DNA from: Acorus gramineus
Taxonomy: Eukaryota; Streptophyta; Magnoliopsida; Acorales; Acoraceae
Direction of reading: 5' to 3'
Assembly: GCA_030737835.1 (NCBI GenBank)
Contig: JAUJYN010000016.1
Location: forward strand, 186,001-250,000
Length of the DNA: 64,000 nucleotides
Position 1 is the stretch's first letter. Every line of letters begins with the position of its first letter. Below, piece by piece: positions 43,537-55,670 of this stretch. A program made the translations under genes and the position numbers. Below the pieces are notes generated by a model. The model made no database searches and was not told the DNA's origin. It worked only from the letters and a program-made list of their open reading frames with translations.

Positions 43537-43758
43537 TGTAGAATTTTTTTTAGGGTTTCGTTTTTTTTTTTTTTTTTTTTTGGTGAAATGAAATGTTTTG
43601 GTTTAGTAGCGTATTATAGAGAGGGAAGGATTCACACGGAAAAGGCGGGATACGAAGGGACGGGATACCAATTACCAAGGTCATAAAGTTAAGATGGGTG
43701 GGTCGAGTTTACAATTGAATTACTTAGCACAGATTCGTATGATCATAATAAATGGTGC

Positions 43759-44078
43759 TATTGTAAACTAAGTAAAATATAACTACATAAATAAAATACA
43801 CAAATAAATAGAGAAGTAGAGAGAGGTATTTATTCTTCTTTGTTGGTTGATTGAATACAAGAGAAAGCCCCTCTATTTATAGGGTGCATGGAGGAATCCT
43901 AAAGGTGGAGAGTTACAAATCTATAGAGGTGAGGGGGAGTAGTGGGGCAATAATAGGAGTGTTATGGAATGGAAGAGTGGGGGAGGTTATGGAGTTGAAT
44001 GAGAGTGTTATGGAATAGAAGAGTGGGGGAGGTTATGGGTTAGAAAAGTGGTGGTTATCCACCATCATATTCATAACA
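43759..44078 (-). mobile_element. 3' LTR of copia copy 2
   Basis: 320 bp; minus-strand TATA box CTATAAATAG at 43873-43882, aimed at GeBP-like copy 2. A purine-rich tract (CCAAGGGGGAG on the minus strand) abuts it at about 44079-44089. Confidence 0.88.
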
Positions 44079-44329
44079 CTCCCCCTTGGATGACCACCAC
44101 GCTAAGAAAATTGCCTCATTAAAACCTTGCTTGGAAAACCCAATGGGAAAAAACCAAAGCGAAGGAAAAAGAGTACAATGTAACTTAATCGTATAATAGT
44201 GTATGCGTTTGACACTGCCTCATTAAAACCTTGCCAGGAAAACCCAATGGGACAAAACCTAGGCGAAGGAAAAAGAGTACAGTTCACAAAATGTCATCAA
44301 AAATTACTCTCCCTCATAAGTACAAGATT

Positions 44330-46681
44330 TCAAGAATTTTGGTCACAAACTCGTCGCATCCCGATTTCATACACCAGCTTCTTGAATGTTGATGTCGACA
44401 AAGCTTTAGTAAATAAATCTGCAAGATTGTCCTTTGACTGAATTTGTTGAACATCAATTTCATGTCTCTGCTGGAGCTCATGAGTGTAAAAGAATTTTGG
44501 AGAAATATGCTTCGTTCTATCACCCTTGATATATCCCCCATTGATTTGAGCAATGCATGCTACATTGTCTTCATATATAGTTGTTGAAACATCTGTAATG
44601 AGCGATAGTCCGCATGCAGTACGAATATGATGAACCAAAGACCTTATCCACATGCATTCCCGGCTTGCTTCGTGGAGTGCAAGAATCTCAGAGTGGTTAG
44701 AAGACGTGGCGACCAAAGTCTGTTTCGTAGATCGCCAAGAGATTGCTGTGCCACCGCAAGTGAATACATAGCCTGTTTGTGAGCGAGCCTTGTGAGGATC
44801 TGAAAGATATCCTAAATCTGCATAACCCTTTAGTTGTGCACCATTATTGGAATCCTTTGCATAGAATAGACCCATGTCTGATGTTCCACGAAGATAACGA
44901 AAAATGTGCTTCACACCATTCCAATGCCTTCGAGTTGGTGCAGAGCTAAATCTGGCCAATAAATTAACTGAAAATGCAATGTCAGGTCTAGTGCATTGGG
45001 CCAAATATAATAAGGCACCAATTGCACTAAGATATGGTACTTCAGGACCAAGAAGATTTTCAGTATCTTCTTTTGGACGAAAAGAGTCCTTCTTTGGGTC
45101 AAGTAACCTTACTACCATTGGAGTACTTAATGGATGACATTTGTCCATATTAAAACGCTTCAGGATTTTTTCAACATATGTTGTTTGATGAACAAGTATC
45201 CCATTTGAACTTTGCTCAATTTGCAAGCCGAGACAGTATCTTGTTTTTCCAAGATCTTTCATTTCAAACTCTTTTTTCAGATATTCGGAAGCCTTTTCGA
45301 GCTCTTCAGGAGTTCTAATTAGATTAATATCATCAACATATACTGCAATAATAGTAAATCCGAATTTCGTTTTCTTAATAAATACACAGGGGCATATCGG
45401 ATTATTGACATATCCTTCTTTTATTAAGTACTCACCAAGACGGTTATACCACATTCGTCCAGATTGCTTTAATCCATACAATGATCGTCTTAGCTTGATT
45501 GAGTACATGTTTCGTGGTTTTGCTTCAAGCAATTTTAGTCCTTCAGGAACTTTCATATAAATGTCGGTATCTAATTTTCCATATAAATATGCAGTAACCA
45601 CATCCATTAGCTGCATGTCAAGTCCTTCTGAGACTACAAGACTAATTAAATACCGAAATGTGATCGTGTCCATCACAGGAGAATATGTCTCTTCAAAATC
45701 TATCCCAGGTCTCTGCAGGAAACCCTGTGCCACAAGACGAGCTTTGTATCTAACAATCTCGTTTCTTTCATTTCGTTTTCTCGCAAACACCCATTTACAT
45801 CCTACTGGTTTAACACCTTCAGGGGTTAGGACTACTGGTCCAAATACTTGGTGTTTTGCAAGTGAATCCAATTCTGTTTGAATAGCAGCTTTCCATTGTG
45901 GCCAACAATTTTTTTGTCTGCATTCATCCACTGAACGTGGTTCTAAATCATTATCTGAAATGATTTCTGTAGCTACTGCAAATGAGAATATATCATCAAC
46001 AAGCACTTGCTTTCGATCCCACAATATTTGTGAATTTGCATAATTTATGGAAATTTCTTCATTTCCATATACTTGTTCTTCATGCACGGGCGTCACTTCA
46101 GGGACGTCAGTCTCTTCGGGGACTTGTGTCACTTCAGGGGCTTCTTCCTCTGTAGGAGTTATTATTGTGGGTCTTTCAAGTGTTTCATACTCTTCTAGAG
46201 AATTATTCTTTATTGTTTTTCTCCTTCGGGGAGCTGAATCTTTTGAGCCTATAGGTCTTCCACGCTTCAGGCGTGTTTTTGTTGATTCATTAGCCGGCAT
46301 ATTAACAGTTTTTCCTATTGGAACATTAATTCGAGCTGGAGTATTAGCAGCTGGAATATGTGATTTCATCACTTTTGCTGCATCATTGAATGCATCTGGC
46401 AATTGATGCGCAATTCTTTGAAGATGGGTGATTCTTTGCACTTCAGTTTCACATTGATTAGTGCGAGGATCAAGATGAGACAAAGATGGAGTTTGCCATG
46501 TAAGTTCACGTCGTTCTTCTGGCGACGGATTTTCTCCCCCTAACAACGGGAATATTGTCTCATCAAAATGACAATCCGCAAATCGAGCGGTAAAAACATC
46601 CCCTATCAATGGTTCAAGATATCTTATAATAGAAGGAGAATCAAAGCCTACATAAATTCTCAATCGACGTTGAGGGCCCAT
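44330..46681 (-). CDS. copia RT-RNase H ORF, copy 2 (fossil element)
   Basis: A 783-codon open frame covering the end of the integrase region, a Lys/Arg/Pro-rich linker, reverse transcriptase (CKWVFARKRN; PGIDFEETYSPVMDT; DVVTAYLYGKLD; YGLKQSGRMWYNRL; YVDD) and copia RNase H (YLRGTSDMGLFY; RSQTGYVFTCGG; SSNHSEILALHEASRE; KHISPKFFYTHEL). The integrase core sits separately at 46772-47287. Gag is at about 51211-51601, beyond the inserted LTR. The element as a whole is broken. Confidence 0.88.
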   Translation of the reverse strand: MGPQRRLRIYVGFDSPSIIRYLEPLIGDVFTARFADCHFDETIFPLLGGENPSPEERRELTWQTPSLSHLDPRTNQCETEVQRITHLQRIAHQLPDAFNDAAKVMKSHIPAANTPARINVPIGKTVNMPANESTKTRLKRGRPIGSKDSAPRRRKTIKNNSLEEYETLERPTIITPTEEEAPEVTQVPEETDVPEVTPVHEEQVYGNEEISINYANSQILWDRKQVLVDDIFSFAVATEIISDNDLEPRSVDECRQKNCWPQWKAAIQTELDSLAKHQVFGPVVLTPEGVKPVGCKWVFARKRNERNEIVRYKARLVAQGFLQRPGIDFEETYSPVMDTITFRYLISLVVSEGLDMQLMDVVTAYLYGKLDTDIYMKVPEGLKLLEAKPRNMYSIKLRRSLYGLKQSGRMWYNRLGEYLIKEGYVNNPICPCVFIKKTKFGFTIIAVYVDDINLIRTPEELEKASEYLKKEFEMKDLGKTRYCLGLQIEQSSNGILVHQTTYVEKILKRFNMDKCHPLSTPMVVRLLDPKKDSFRPKEDTENLLGPEVPYLSAIGALLYLAQCTRPDIAFSVNLLARFSSAPTRRHWNGVKHIFRYLRGTSDMGLFYAKDSNNGAQLKGYADLGYLSDPHKARSQTGYVFTCGGTAISWRSTKQTLVATSSNHSEILALHEASRECMWIRSLVHHIRTACGLSLITDVSTTIYEDNVACIAQINGGYIKGDRTKHISPKFFYTHELQQRHEIDVQQIQSKDNLADLFTKALSTSTFKKLVYEIGMRRVCDQNS

Positions 46682-46771
46682 TTTAGTTCGTTGTGTAGGG
46701 GCAATAGGAACTTGTACAGCACAACCAAAAATTCGAAGATGTGAAATATTTGGTTGATGACCCAGTACGAG

Positions 46772-47287
46772 CTATAAAGGGGAATATTGATGATAAGCAG
46801 TTGGCCGAAGGCGAACTAATGCTGCTGCATGCAATATAGCGTGACCCCAAGCTGAAACGGGTAATTTTGTCCTCAAAAGCATAGGACGTGCAATTAGCTG
46901 AAGATGCTTAATAAATGATTCAGCTAATCCATTTTGGGTGTGCACATGAGCAATAGGGTGTTCAACATCGATGCCATGCGACATACAATAGTCGTTAAAA
47001 GTTTTCGATGTGAATTCACCAGCTCCATCAAGGCGTATTGACTTTATAGGATAATCCGAAAAATGAGACTGTAATCGGATTATCTGAGCAAGTAGTCTTG
47101 CAAATGCAGCATTCCGAGTGGATAATAGACAAACATGCGACCATCTAGCAGATGCGTCTATCAATACCATGAAATATTTGAATGGTCCACATGGGGGGTG
47201 GATTGGGCCACATATATCCCCTTGGATTCTTTGCAAAAATGTTGGTGACTCAACATTGACTTTTGTAGGGGATGGTCTAACTATCAA
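46772..47287 (-). pseudogene. integrase region of copia copy 2 (fossil)
   Basis: 171 codons with integrase core motifs: IQGDICGPIHPPCGPFKYF, DASARWSHVCLLS, DGAGEFTS, HTQNGLAESFIKHLQL, WGHAILHAAALVRLRP. Pre-integrase/GAG-pre sequence with LWHDRLGHPGSTMM lies just upstream (47277-47777). Confidence 0.8.
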
Positions 47288-47777
47288 AGCACGAAGTGCA
47301 TTGGTAGTGATTAGGTAAAAGAATCTTCTGGTTCTTTAACGAATGCCCAAATGAATTATCAATTATTCGACGCATCATTGTAGACCCTGGATGCCCAAGA
47401 CGATCATGCCAAAGTGTAAAAATATTTGAATCATAGAACTTCTGGTTCGTTACAGCATATGATTCGATTGTTTTTATGGTTGTATAATACAGCCCGGATG
47501 AGAAAGCATGAAGTTTCTCTAATATATGATTTTGGCCTGAAATAATTGTAGTAATGCATAAATACTCCACATTGTTTTCACTTATAGTCTCAATATGATA
47601 TCCATTAATACGAATATCCTTAAAACTTAGCAGATTTCTTCTGGATCTTGCTGAATATAATGCATCATTAATACAAAATTTTGTACCTCCTGGTAATATT
47701 ATATTTGCTCTTCCAGAGCCTTCAATTAATTTTGTAGTACCAGAGATGGTATTAACATTTGCATTAATTAATGTCAA
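47277..47777 (-). pseudogene. GAG-pre-integrase region of copia copy 2 (fossil)
   Basis: 166 codons. KFCINDALYSARSRRNLLSF and the zinc-type pre-integrase motif LWHDRLGHPGSTMMRRII are characteristic of the segment between copia protease and integrase. The solo LTR at 47820 interrupts the element just upstream. Confidence 0.75.
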
Positions 47778-47819
47778 CGTTGAAAAATATTTTCTATTTC
47801 GTAGGATTGTATGCGTTGT

Positions 47820-50800
47820 TGTTATATATGTGTCATTTTTAGCCTGCTGATAACCGTTGGAGCGCTCTGGCAGTTTTTAGTTTTTTCGGTTTTCGATCGG
47901 AACCGCTAATTTTTGGACTGTTAGCTATCGTCCGGAGTTAGAGGACTCCGATTGGAAATCTAACTGCATATTTGGTGTCCTGGTGCCATTTTAGGCCTCT
48001 CACGAAAATTTCATCGATTTCCGCCAACGTTTCCAAAATTTCACAGTTCCGGGGCGTATCCGGGTATTTTAAGTGACTTGTGTATATAAATGAAATCTAA
48101 TATTTCATTAGGCACTATTCATCATCCCTACCAAAGCTTCCCCTCTCTCCTCTTCTCTCTTTTCTCCCATTTGAGGCCCTTAGACCCCTCAAACCCAAAA
48201 ACCTAAAGCATAGGAAGTGTAGATCGGGTCCCGATCTACACCCCGGTGCTTTCAAATCCGGATTCCGGCGAGATTTGCCCCTCCGTCTCCCCTCTCTTCT
48301 TCCCTGATTTGGGCCATTTCGGAGGCCAAGAGAGATCCGGGCGTTGGAAGCCTTTTTGGAGAGGTTCCAGTGCGCGGAGAGCAACCGGACTTCCCTTCCT
48401 CCCCTTGGTAAGCCTCTTTTCCTCTCTTTTCTTGTATAGATGTATGTTAGGAGGTGGGTATGAGGTTGGGAGGCGGTCGGCGGCGGTGGGTGGCCGTCGG
48501 AGGGCTGTGGGTGGTGGTCGGAGGCCTTGGGGTGGCCGGAGGTGGGTGGTAGGGGAGCTCGGGCTGGCAGGCTGGCAGCCCCGGGCAGCAGGCAGCACAG
48601 GCAGGCGCAGCAGGCGGGCAGCGGCAGGGCGCGCGCGCGCGTGCGCGTGGACGTGCACGCGGGCGTGCGCTCGGGTTGGCGCTGGGCGTGCTCGGTGCTC
48701 GGCGTACGGGGCGCGCAGGGTAGGCTGGCAGGGCTAGCTCGGGTAGGATGGCTGTGGGCTGTGCGTGCTGGCAGGCCGGGCAGGCAGGCTAGGCGCGCAG
48801 GCGTGCTGGGCAGGAAGTGCTCGGGCATCAGGCGAGCAGTGCCAGGCGTGCAGGCGGTGCTCGGGCCACTCGGCGATGCGCGCAGGCAGGGAGCGCGGGC
48901 AGCAGCGCGGGCAGGCTGGTAGGCGCGCTGGGCACGTGCTGCCAGGAGCGCTGGGCGCGTGCTGCGCAGGCGTGCGCGTGGGCGCTGGGTGAGGGTCCCG
49001 GGTGCTGGGCGCTGAGCGCTGGGAGCTGGTCGCGGATGTCGGGTGTGCTGGGCGAGGGTGTTGAGCGCTGGGCGCAGGGGCGCTGGGCACCGTAGAGGTG
49101 CATGCGCGCGGGGTGCTGGGCAGAGGCACTGGCGTGCGCGTGGTGAGGAGTGCAGTGGGTGCGAGCGGGTGGTGCGCGCGGGGCAAGGCTGGTGGCGCGC
49201 GGGGCGTGTGGGGTGCGCGCGGGCTGCTGCGGCGGGGCGCAGTGGGCGCGCGACGCACCGGGTGGCTCGGCTGCAGGTCCAGGCGTGCGGGTAGGGGCCC
49301 GACGGTGCGCCTGGGTGCGCGGGCTGAGGCGCGGCGGCGCATCCGGGGCGGGTGGCCGTGCGGGTGGTTGCCATGGGTTCGGGAGTGAGTCGGAGTGCTC
49401 GGGCTAACGTGCGTACGGGCCGTATGTACGTTTGCCCGAGTGTTGGGTTCTTTTGGGTACTTTGTGAGTATTTTGATGTAATTGTGTATTTAACTCACCG
49501 TATAAATGTCTGTCTTGCAGATCTTGACGGGCGGTCGCGCGACGACCCGATCTCCGGTGAGTGGGACAATCCAACCCAGTAGAGAGGCGTTATACGCATT
49601 TGGGCGTATACCGACCTCTCCTGGGGCACCATGGATTATATTAACCTGTTGTAATGTATATCTCATGCGAGCATGATTTAAATGTAGAATGCATGCTACC
49701 TTAGGATATATGTATGAGCCATGCACCATGTCCCATGTTCTCATGCTAGGAAGCCTTGGCCTATGCATGTGTCCTACTAGTTTATTTATTTAATTAAATG
49801 CTAGTGTATGATAAACTGCATGCCTTAGATGATATTATAGGGAGGAGCCTTGCGAGGTCAACACTGAGACCCGGGTTAGGGTACTCCGTGTTCCTTGTTT
49901 GGTTGTCGGGGTGTCCTGTATCGGGAACTCATGCTGCCCTCCCAAGGTTTCTTGTCCCAATAATATTGTAAGAAATGTTATACCAAATTATATGATTATT
50001 AGCATATTTAGTGAATATTATAGGGGAGGGGCCTCGCGAGGACAGCGGTGAGACCCGGGCTAGGGTACTCCGTGTTCCTTGTTTGGTTGTCGGGGTGTCC
50101 TATATCGGGAACTCACGCTGCCCTCCCAAGTTTCTTTCCCCCAATGATATTCCACCCTTGCTAATTATTGTGTATGTTCCCCGCATATTGGTTATGCGCC
50201 TTGGAGGAATTCTGAGGAATTCAGGACATTAGAGTTGTAGAGATGCATTGTCGGCGGATCCGAGTGGATCATATGCGTATGGATAGGCTGTTCTGTCCCC
50301 TTCGTTGGATCCGGTAGAGGCTGCCCCAGCGTTAGAAAGGCCGTCCCTTCCAAGGGTTCCCATCAGTAGGCGCCTCCCGATATTTGTGACGGACTGTGCT
50401 GAAGTTGTGGGTGAGGGCTCCCATCAGTAGGCGCCTCCCGATATTTGTGACGGACTGTGCTGAAGTTGTGGGTGATAGCCAAGCGGCCTACGGAGTGGAG
50501 GAGAGACTACCGGTGGACTAAGGGTGACCAACAGCCTAGTCAGTCCCAAAATCCTATGTCACCGTGGTAGGGTGAGGGTGAGGGTGTAGTGGGTTGGCGA
50601 TGAGCGACCCACTGGAGTTGTGATTGGATGATTATCAGTCCCAAAATCCTATGTCACCCATTGAAGGGTGAGGGTGAGGGTGTAGTGGGTTGGCGATTGA
50701 GCGACCCACTAGTTTGAGTAGTTGTTACCATTTTGTGGTTGTCTAATAAGAGATTGTGGATTATTAAGATCTGAATTGTGATCAATATTGTCTGTGATGC

Positions 50801-51260
50801 ATGGGTTGTGCCGTTCACTGAGCGTGTGGCTCACCCCTCGCATATGTTTTTCCCCAGTTGCCACTGAGCCTGAGTTGGAGCCGGAGCAGTAGTAGGAGCT
50901 TTCCGAGGGATTCCTTCAGTAGCGGAGCAGCGCTACGTCCGCGAGTGCCAGAGGCTATCAGCATCCCTTCTTGACTGTATGTATTTTATTTCCGTGCTTG
51001 GCACGCGTTTGTATGTATTCAGTTGTATTGGTGTATATTGGCTCTCACAGGACAGATGATTGAGTATCGAGTCTGTAGTATGATTATTTACAGATTCAGT
51101 CTTTTGCTTCCGCATTTGGTGTATATATCATGTCAGCCCTTTTGTTGCCTGTGTGTCATTCTGATTGTTTGTGTATGATATATTATTGACCTCCTGTGTA
51201 GATTCTGATATTATATATACACTTGCCGCGTCTCGGGGACAGCCGCCCTGGGGCGTGACA
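47820..51260 (+). mobile_element. solo Tekay-type LTR in copia copy 2
   Basis: A 3441-bp TG...CA LTR with the perfect target duplication GTTGT (47815-47819 and 51261-51265), at the same site as in copy 1. Parts: TATA 48083-48090; palindrome 48217-48241; donor-like site after 48407; GC-rich stretch 48600-49390; 36-nt block 49521-49556; hairpin 49582-49620; paired CCTTGTTTGG modules (about 49850-50150); second acceptor-like site ending 50857. It differs from copy 1 by scattered bases and by length changes in the GC-rich stretch. Confidence 0.93.
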
Positions 51261-51601
51261 GTTGTAGCGCTGTCCAATCTTGCAATCGCAAGTGCATCCA
51301 ATCATACCGAGCTTTGGGGAGGATGACAGTCTTTTGATGATCGTATCGATCTTTCAAGTTCTCCCAAAGGGTAAGAGGATCTTTCACCGTGAGGTACTCG
51401 CTTTTGAGATTCTCATGAATGTGGTGGCGAAGGAAAATCATTGCTTTTGCGCGATCCTACAGGGACTCTTGATCTCCTTGCTTTTATTGTGTTGCCAAGG
51501 TTCATGGCATCAAGGTGAATTTCAGCATCGAGTATCCACGAGAGATAGTTGTTGCCTGAAATATCAAGTGCGGTGAATTCGAGTTTGGTAAGATTCGACA
51601 T
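51211..51601 (-). pseudogene. gag N-terminus of copia copy 2 (fossil)
   Basis: MSNLTKLEFTALDISGNN and SWILDAEIHLDAMNLG in one frame (from 51601), with FLRHHIHENLKSEYLTVKD, LTLWENLKDRYDHQ and WMHLRLQDW in another (to about 51266, where the inserted LTR begins). It is broken. Confidence 0.75.
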
Positions 51602-52483
51602 GGTAGATATCTTTATAAGAAAAATGAAGTAATGTCACTACATGTATTGAGAATATAAAAAAAATAAACAATAAAACTTGAAGGTTCAGCAACAAGTATT
51701 TTTAATACCGATATATTTGAATTAACCATAATAATTTTCAAAATCATGGATTTATTGAAAAACCCACACAAAAGGGACTACCTTTATTTTATTTATTTTT
51801 TATTTTTTTTAAGAAATGTGTACTATTCACTAAAATATGTCTACTTTTTAATAGAAAAAAAAAATGTATTCATAAAGACTATATATCTCAACTCATCAAA
51901 ATCTAGAAAGTGATCTACCTATAAGATTATTAAATAAAATTAAGTATACCCATCCGGTTAAGAATGCACTACAATGACATTGTGAGAACTATCTTTTCTA
52001 GTCTAGAATTAAAAAAAAAAGGAATTTGGGCATGTATGCTATTTTCAAAATCTGAAGCCAAACATTAGGAAAGGTTGTGTCAATTTGATAAGCAAGCAGA
52101 AAGTCATTCCAAGCATTTTTTTAAAAACTAGCATGTGTACAAAAGATTTGATTGTGCTAATTAATGAAATATGCAGAGAATATGCAAAAAGTGGGATACT
52201 TATATGTTTGTATATATATATACATATACCATAAGAAATGCATAAAAAAAAATGCATTCTTAAAACAAATCTATAAAAGAATATAACGACGCATAAGTAT
52301 ATTTAATTATATAGCATAGAGTACGAAAATTCATTTTTCTTTATCAGAAAGAAAAATCATAAAATTGCCTATCATGTTGTATACAAAATATAAGATAAAA
52401 TCATGATGATTTGAACATCATGAACCAACCAAAATACAAACCTCTTTAGCGAATTAGACAAGAGCGTCGTCGTGCTGATAACG

Positions 52484-52802
52484 TATTGTAAACTAAGTAA
52501 AATATAACTACATAAACAAAATACACAAGCAAATAGAGAAGTAGAGAGAGGTATTTATTCTTCTTTGTTGGTTGATTGAATACAAGAGAAAGCCCCTCTA
52601 TTTATAGGGTGCATGGAGGAATCCTAAAGGTGGAGAGTTACAAATCTATAGAGGTGAGGGGGAGTAGTGGGGCAATAATAGGAGTGTTATGGAATGGAAG
52701 AGTGGGGGAGGTTATGGAGTTGAATGAGGGGGTTATGGAATAGAAGAGTGGGGGAGGTTATAGGTTGAGAAGTGGTGGTTATCCACCACCATATTCACAA
52801 CA
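52484..52802 (-). mobile_element. 5' LTR of copia copy 2
   Basis: A 319-bp LTR bounded by the GGTGC target duplication (52803-52807) on the right and by the primer-binding-like site on the left. Copy 1 has no equivalent because the duplication ended at 52369. Confidence 0.9.
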
Positions 52803-52807
52803 GGTGC

Positions 52808-55330
52808 AATTTTTTAAATTTAAATTGGAATTTTTAAATTTGAGGAGACTCTGTGTTTCACTTAGGTCATCTTCAAGGTTTAGACCCTCTACTTATTTTT
52901 CTATACTTGTTTTGTGCTTTCATCGATCAGACGGTCATAAATTTATCAAATAAATTGGATCTATTTATCAAATTCATGATTTGATATATTTATAACCGTT
53001 GATTTTAAATGTAATGATGTGTCAATCCTACAATAAAAATCAAATAAGATACAAGCAGGAAAAAACGAACAAAGAATTCAAATCCGTCATCTTTAGCCCT
53101 TATTCAAACTTTTACTCAAACTTATACCCAAATTTCACTTAAAATTTAAGTAAAAGCTAGATATAATTTTTTAAACTGCCTAGGGGGAGAATATATGAGA
53201 AAATAGAGGAGAAATAACCCCAAGGCCTATTTGACAAGGGGTTAAGGTTTTGAAAATAAGTAATCTTAATTTTGAGGATAAAAAGTTTATCAATTTTATT
53301 TCATATTTACATTTAAAAAAATTGGGATAAAAAATAGAAATAAATGTTATCCCACCCTTTAGGTGGAACAAAATATCTCCATTTTCATTTTAAAATTGAA
53401 AAAATCGTCTGTAGTTTATCTAGATTATTTTTTAAACCAAAAGGGAATAAGCTGTCCTCCCACTCACTTATTCCTATAATTTATCCACCATTTATCCTTT
53501 TCCAAAACTAGCCCTAAAAGGCTATTTGGGCGAAAGAAAAAAATAGGTATAGCTATGATAGAATATTTATGAATAAACTTACATTTATATTCCATATTTT
53601 TCAATAATTGTGTTATTTCACCAAATCTATTTCACTAATATAATGGGACCCCGTACGTTAAATTTTATCATCTCTTATAAATCAAAGTCACAAGTGAAAT
53701 CATTTTTTCACATTTTATAAATTTTTATCAATATCATATTCAAATTTTATCCACAATTTATTCATAGTCTATCAAACAATTAAAATTTCATTATTACATT
53801 TCCTATAACAAATAACTAAAAACTCAACAAAAAAAAAATCATTTATTCCACTAGTATTATGAGTTATTTATAAAATAATCATAAACCTTAAAATATCTTA
53901 TGTCTCTGTTCAAAGCGGGGCATACACACTTCTTACCAAAAAAAAAAAAAAAAACACAACCTAGACAACTTACTTTTTTCATAAAAAATAGATATTTAAA
54001 AAAAGGTGCTTATGTCCTTATAAAAATTAAAACTATAAGTAATGGTGGTCGCTATTAAATTGATATTTCCCCTGATAAATAATAATTTGAACCACGCATA
54101 AAATCAGTCTTGCCAAAAATATGGATAAAATATATTTTTTTGTTAACTAAATCCTTGTAAAAAAAACCCTAGCATGTTAGTCTATGTAGTTGTGTTGGCT
54201 CATTAAATTATCCAATTATCTTTTGTTAAAACTTAAAAGTAAAGATATTGAATAAATTGTCATGTTGGGACTCGAGAGTGCAATAAAAATGTCTTATGAA
54301 TATGAGTATTTCTAATTGAGAATATATCGTGATGTTTAGTGTTATTCAATTATTCAATTGATTTGAAATGTTAGTGCTCCATAATTGATTTTTTTTTTTT
54401 GTTTGCTGAAATTGTTTGGGTTGCAAAATCCCCTAATAATATAAGTTATACAAAAAAATGCAAAGTCAATCACAGAGAAATTGATCATAATCTCCTCTTC
54501 CACATCTCTTTATTTTTGCTTCTAAAATTCTGAGTTCAAAATTCAACAGTGTGTAACGAAGCTCTAATGTAAATAATTAATCATTATGATTTTCATATCA
54601 ATTTATATATCAATAGCTATGACGTCTTCACTAATGAATAATATTTCATTATTTTTGAATGAACTAAAATAAATATATCTTTATAGTAGAAAAAAAATAT
54701 TGTACTTTGTGCGTAAATATATTAAAAATAAAGATATTTTGGTGTCTCTACTTGATTTAAATTGCGCTAAGCAATATATTTAACAAAATTCAATGGAACT
54801 TTGAATATTTTAAAACATCTTAATTATATAAGTTTAATTATATTACACGTATAATATAAAAATTGTTAGAGATATTCTACATATTTTATGGCATTTTTGT
54901 ATTTTTCTTGTTTAAAAATATTTTTACAGTACTAGAGAGTGTACTGTGATTACTTAATAGCATGCACCCAAGGGTGGGGGAGGGATCTACAAATCCGCTT
55001 TTAGTTGCGTGGGTGTTTTCGTTTCTACCTTCTTTATTTTTTCTCATCCCCAAGGTTCAAGAAATTTTTTATATCAATATATATTAATGAGAATTCCATC
55101 AATAATATTTTGATGGATAACACATGTTCATTAAAGTATAAAATAATCACACATGTAGTCTATTCAGACACATATCGATTTGAAATTTTTCCCCCAATTC
55201 AAACTTCTAAACTCACTTTGTAATATAAGTGCTAATAAGAAGTTCTACATTCATCACTTTATCTGATTCTAATATCTAACATGACATGAAAATTTGGATT
55301 CATTGTTTGAAACTTTGGATCTATTGTTTC
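52808..55330. other. AT-rich intergenic stretch, no gene seen
   Basis: Very AT-rich with homopolymer A and T runs. No open frame resembles a protein. A diverged relative of the foldback element at 56499-56636 may lie at about 55061-55190 (ATTTTTTATATCAATAT ... ATATCGATTTGAAATTTTT). Confidence 0.55.
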
Positions 55331-55418
55331 GTGGACATCATCTCTGTCTGCTGTGGCCCGGGCTTCGTCCGCTGTCCCCCGCGGTGCAGTCCACAAACAC
55401 GCCAGCTCCCTCGATTTC

Positions 55419-55600
55419 CGCGCGCCTGTCACGAGATCTTCCGCCTGCAAGATCCGCGCGCCTGTCGCGGGATCTTCCGCGCGCAAGATCCGCGCGCCTG
55501 CTGCTGTCACGCGAGATCCGTGGATTCTGCGCGTCTGTCGCGGGATCTTCCGCGTGCAAGATCCACCCGCCTGCAGGTGACACGCGAGATCCGTGGATTC
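55419..55600. repeat. GC-rich 36-bp minisatellite
   Basis: Units of about 36 bp built on CGCGCGCCTGTCGCGGGATC and TTCCGCGCGCAAGATC, starting near 55421, 55457 and 55493, followed by a fourth, longer variant from about 55530 in which GCGAGATCCGTGGATTC blocks recur. The period is a multiple of three, so both strands stay open for 90-120 codons, but these frames are repeats rather than genes. It is a sharp GC island in AT-rich surroundings. Confidence 0.75.
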
Positions 55601-55670
55601 CGCGCGTGTTCCAAGGACCAATCAGACACATAAATACATCAATTTTATTCTTTTATATGGAAAGTATTTA

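Larger units (their letters stand above)
35559..52369 (+). repeat. copy 2 of the ~30 kb direct segmental duplication
   Basis: The collinear partner of 5579-22404. It lacks the chromovirus insertion and continues past the copy 1 end point into the complete copia element and unique sequence. The near-identical tract is about 36051-43893. The GeBP-like coding sequence is identical in both copies. Confidence 0.95.
43759..52802 (-). mobile_element. Ty1/copia element, copy 2 (both LTRs present)
   Basis: A minus-strand copia element of 9.0 kb, or about 5.6 kb without the inserted solo LTR (47820-51260). Target duplication GGTGC is perfect (43754-43758 and 52803-52807). LTRs 43759-44078 (3') and 52484-52802 (5') differ at about ten positions in 320 by eye, about 3%, which suggests an age near one million years at usual plant rates. 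A primer-binding-like TATCAGCACG follows the 5' LTR (about 52470-52483). Domain order is gag, integrase, RT, RNase H. It has a few breaks besides the LTR insertion. Clade not assigned. Confidence 0.92.

Noticed and set aside
55259-55633. Genes of 97-125 codons in the minisatellite region
   Set aside because: Open frames follow from a 36-bp repeat period and high GC. No start context, family match or neighbours.
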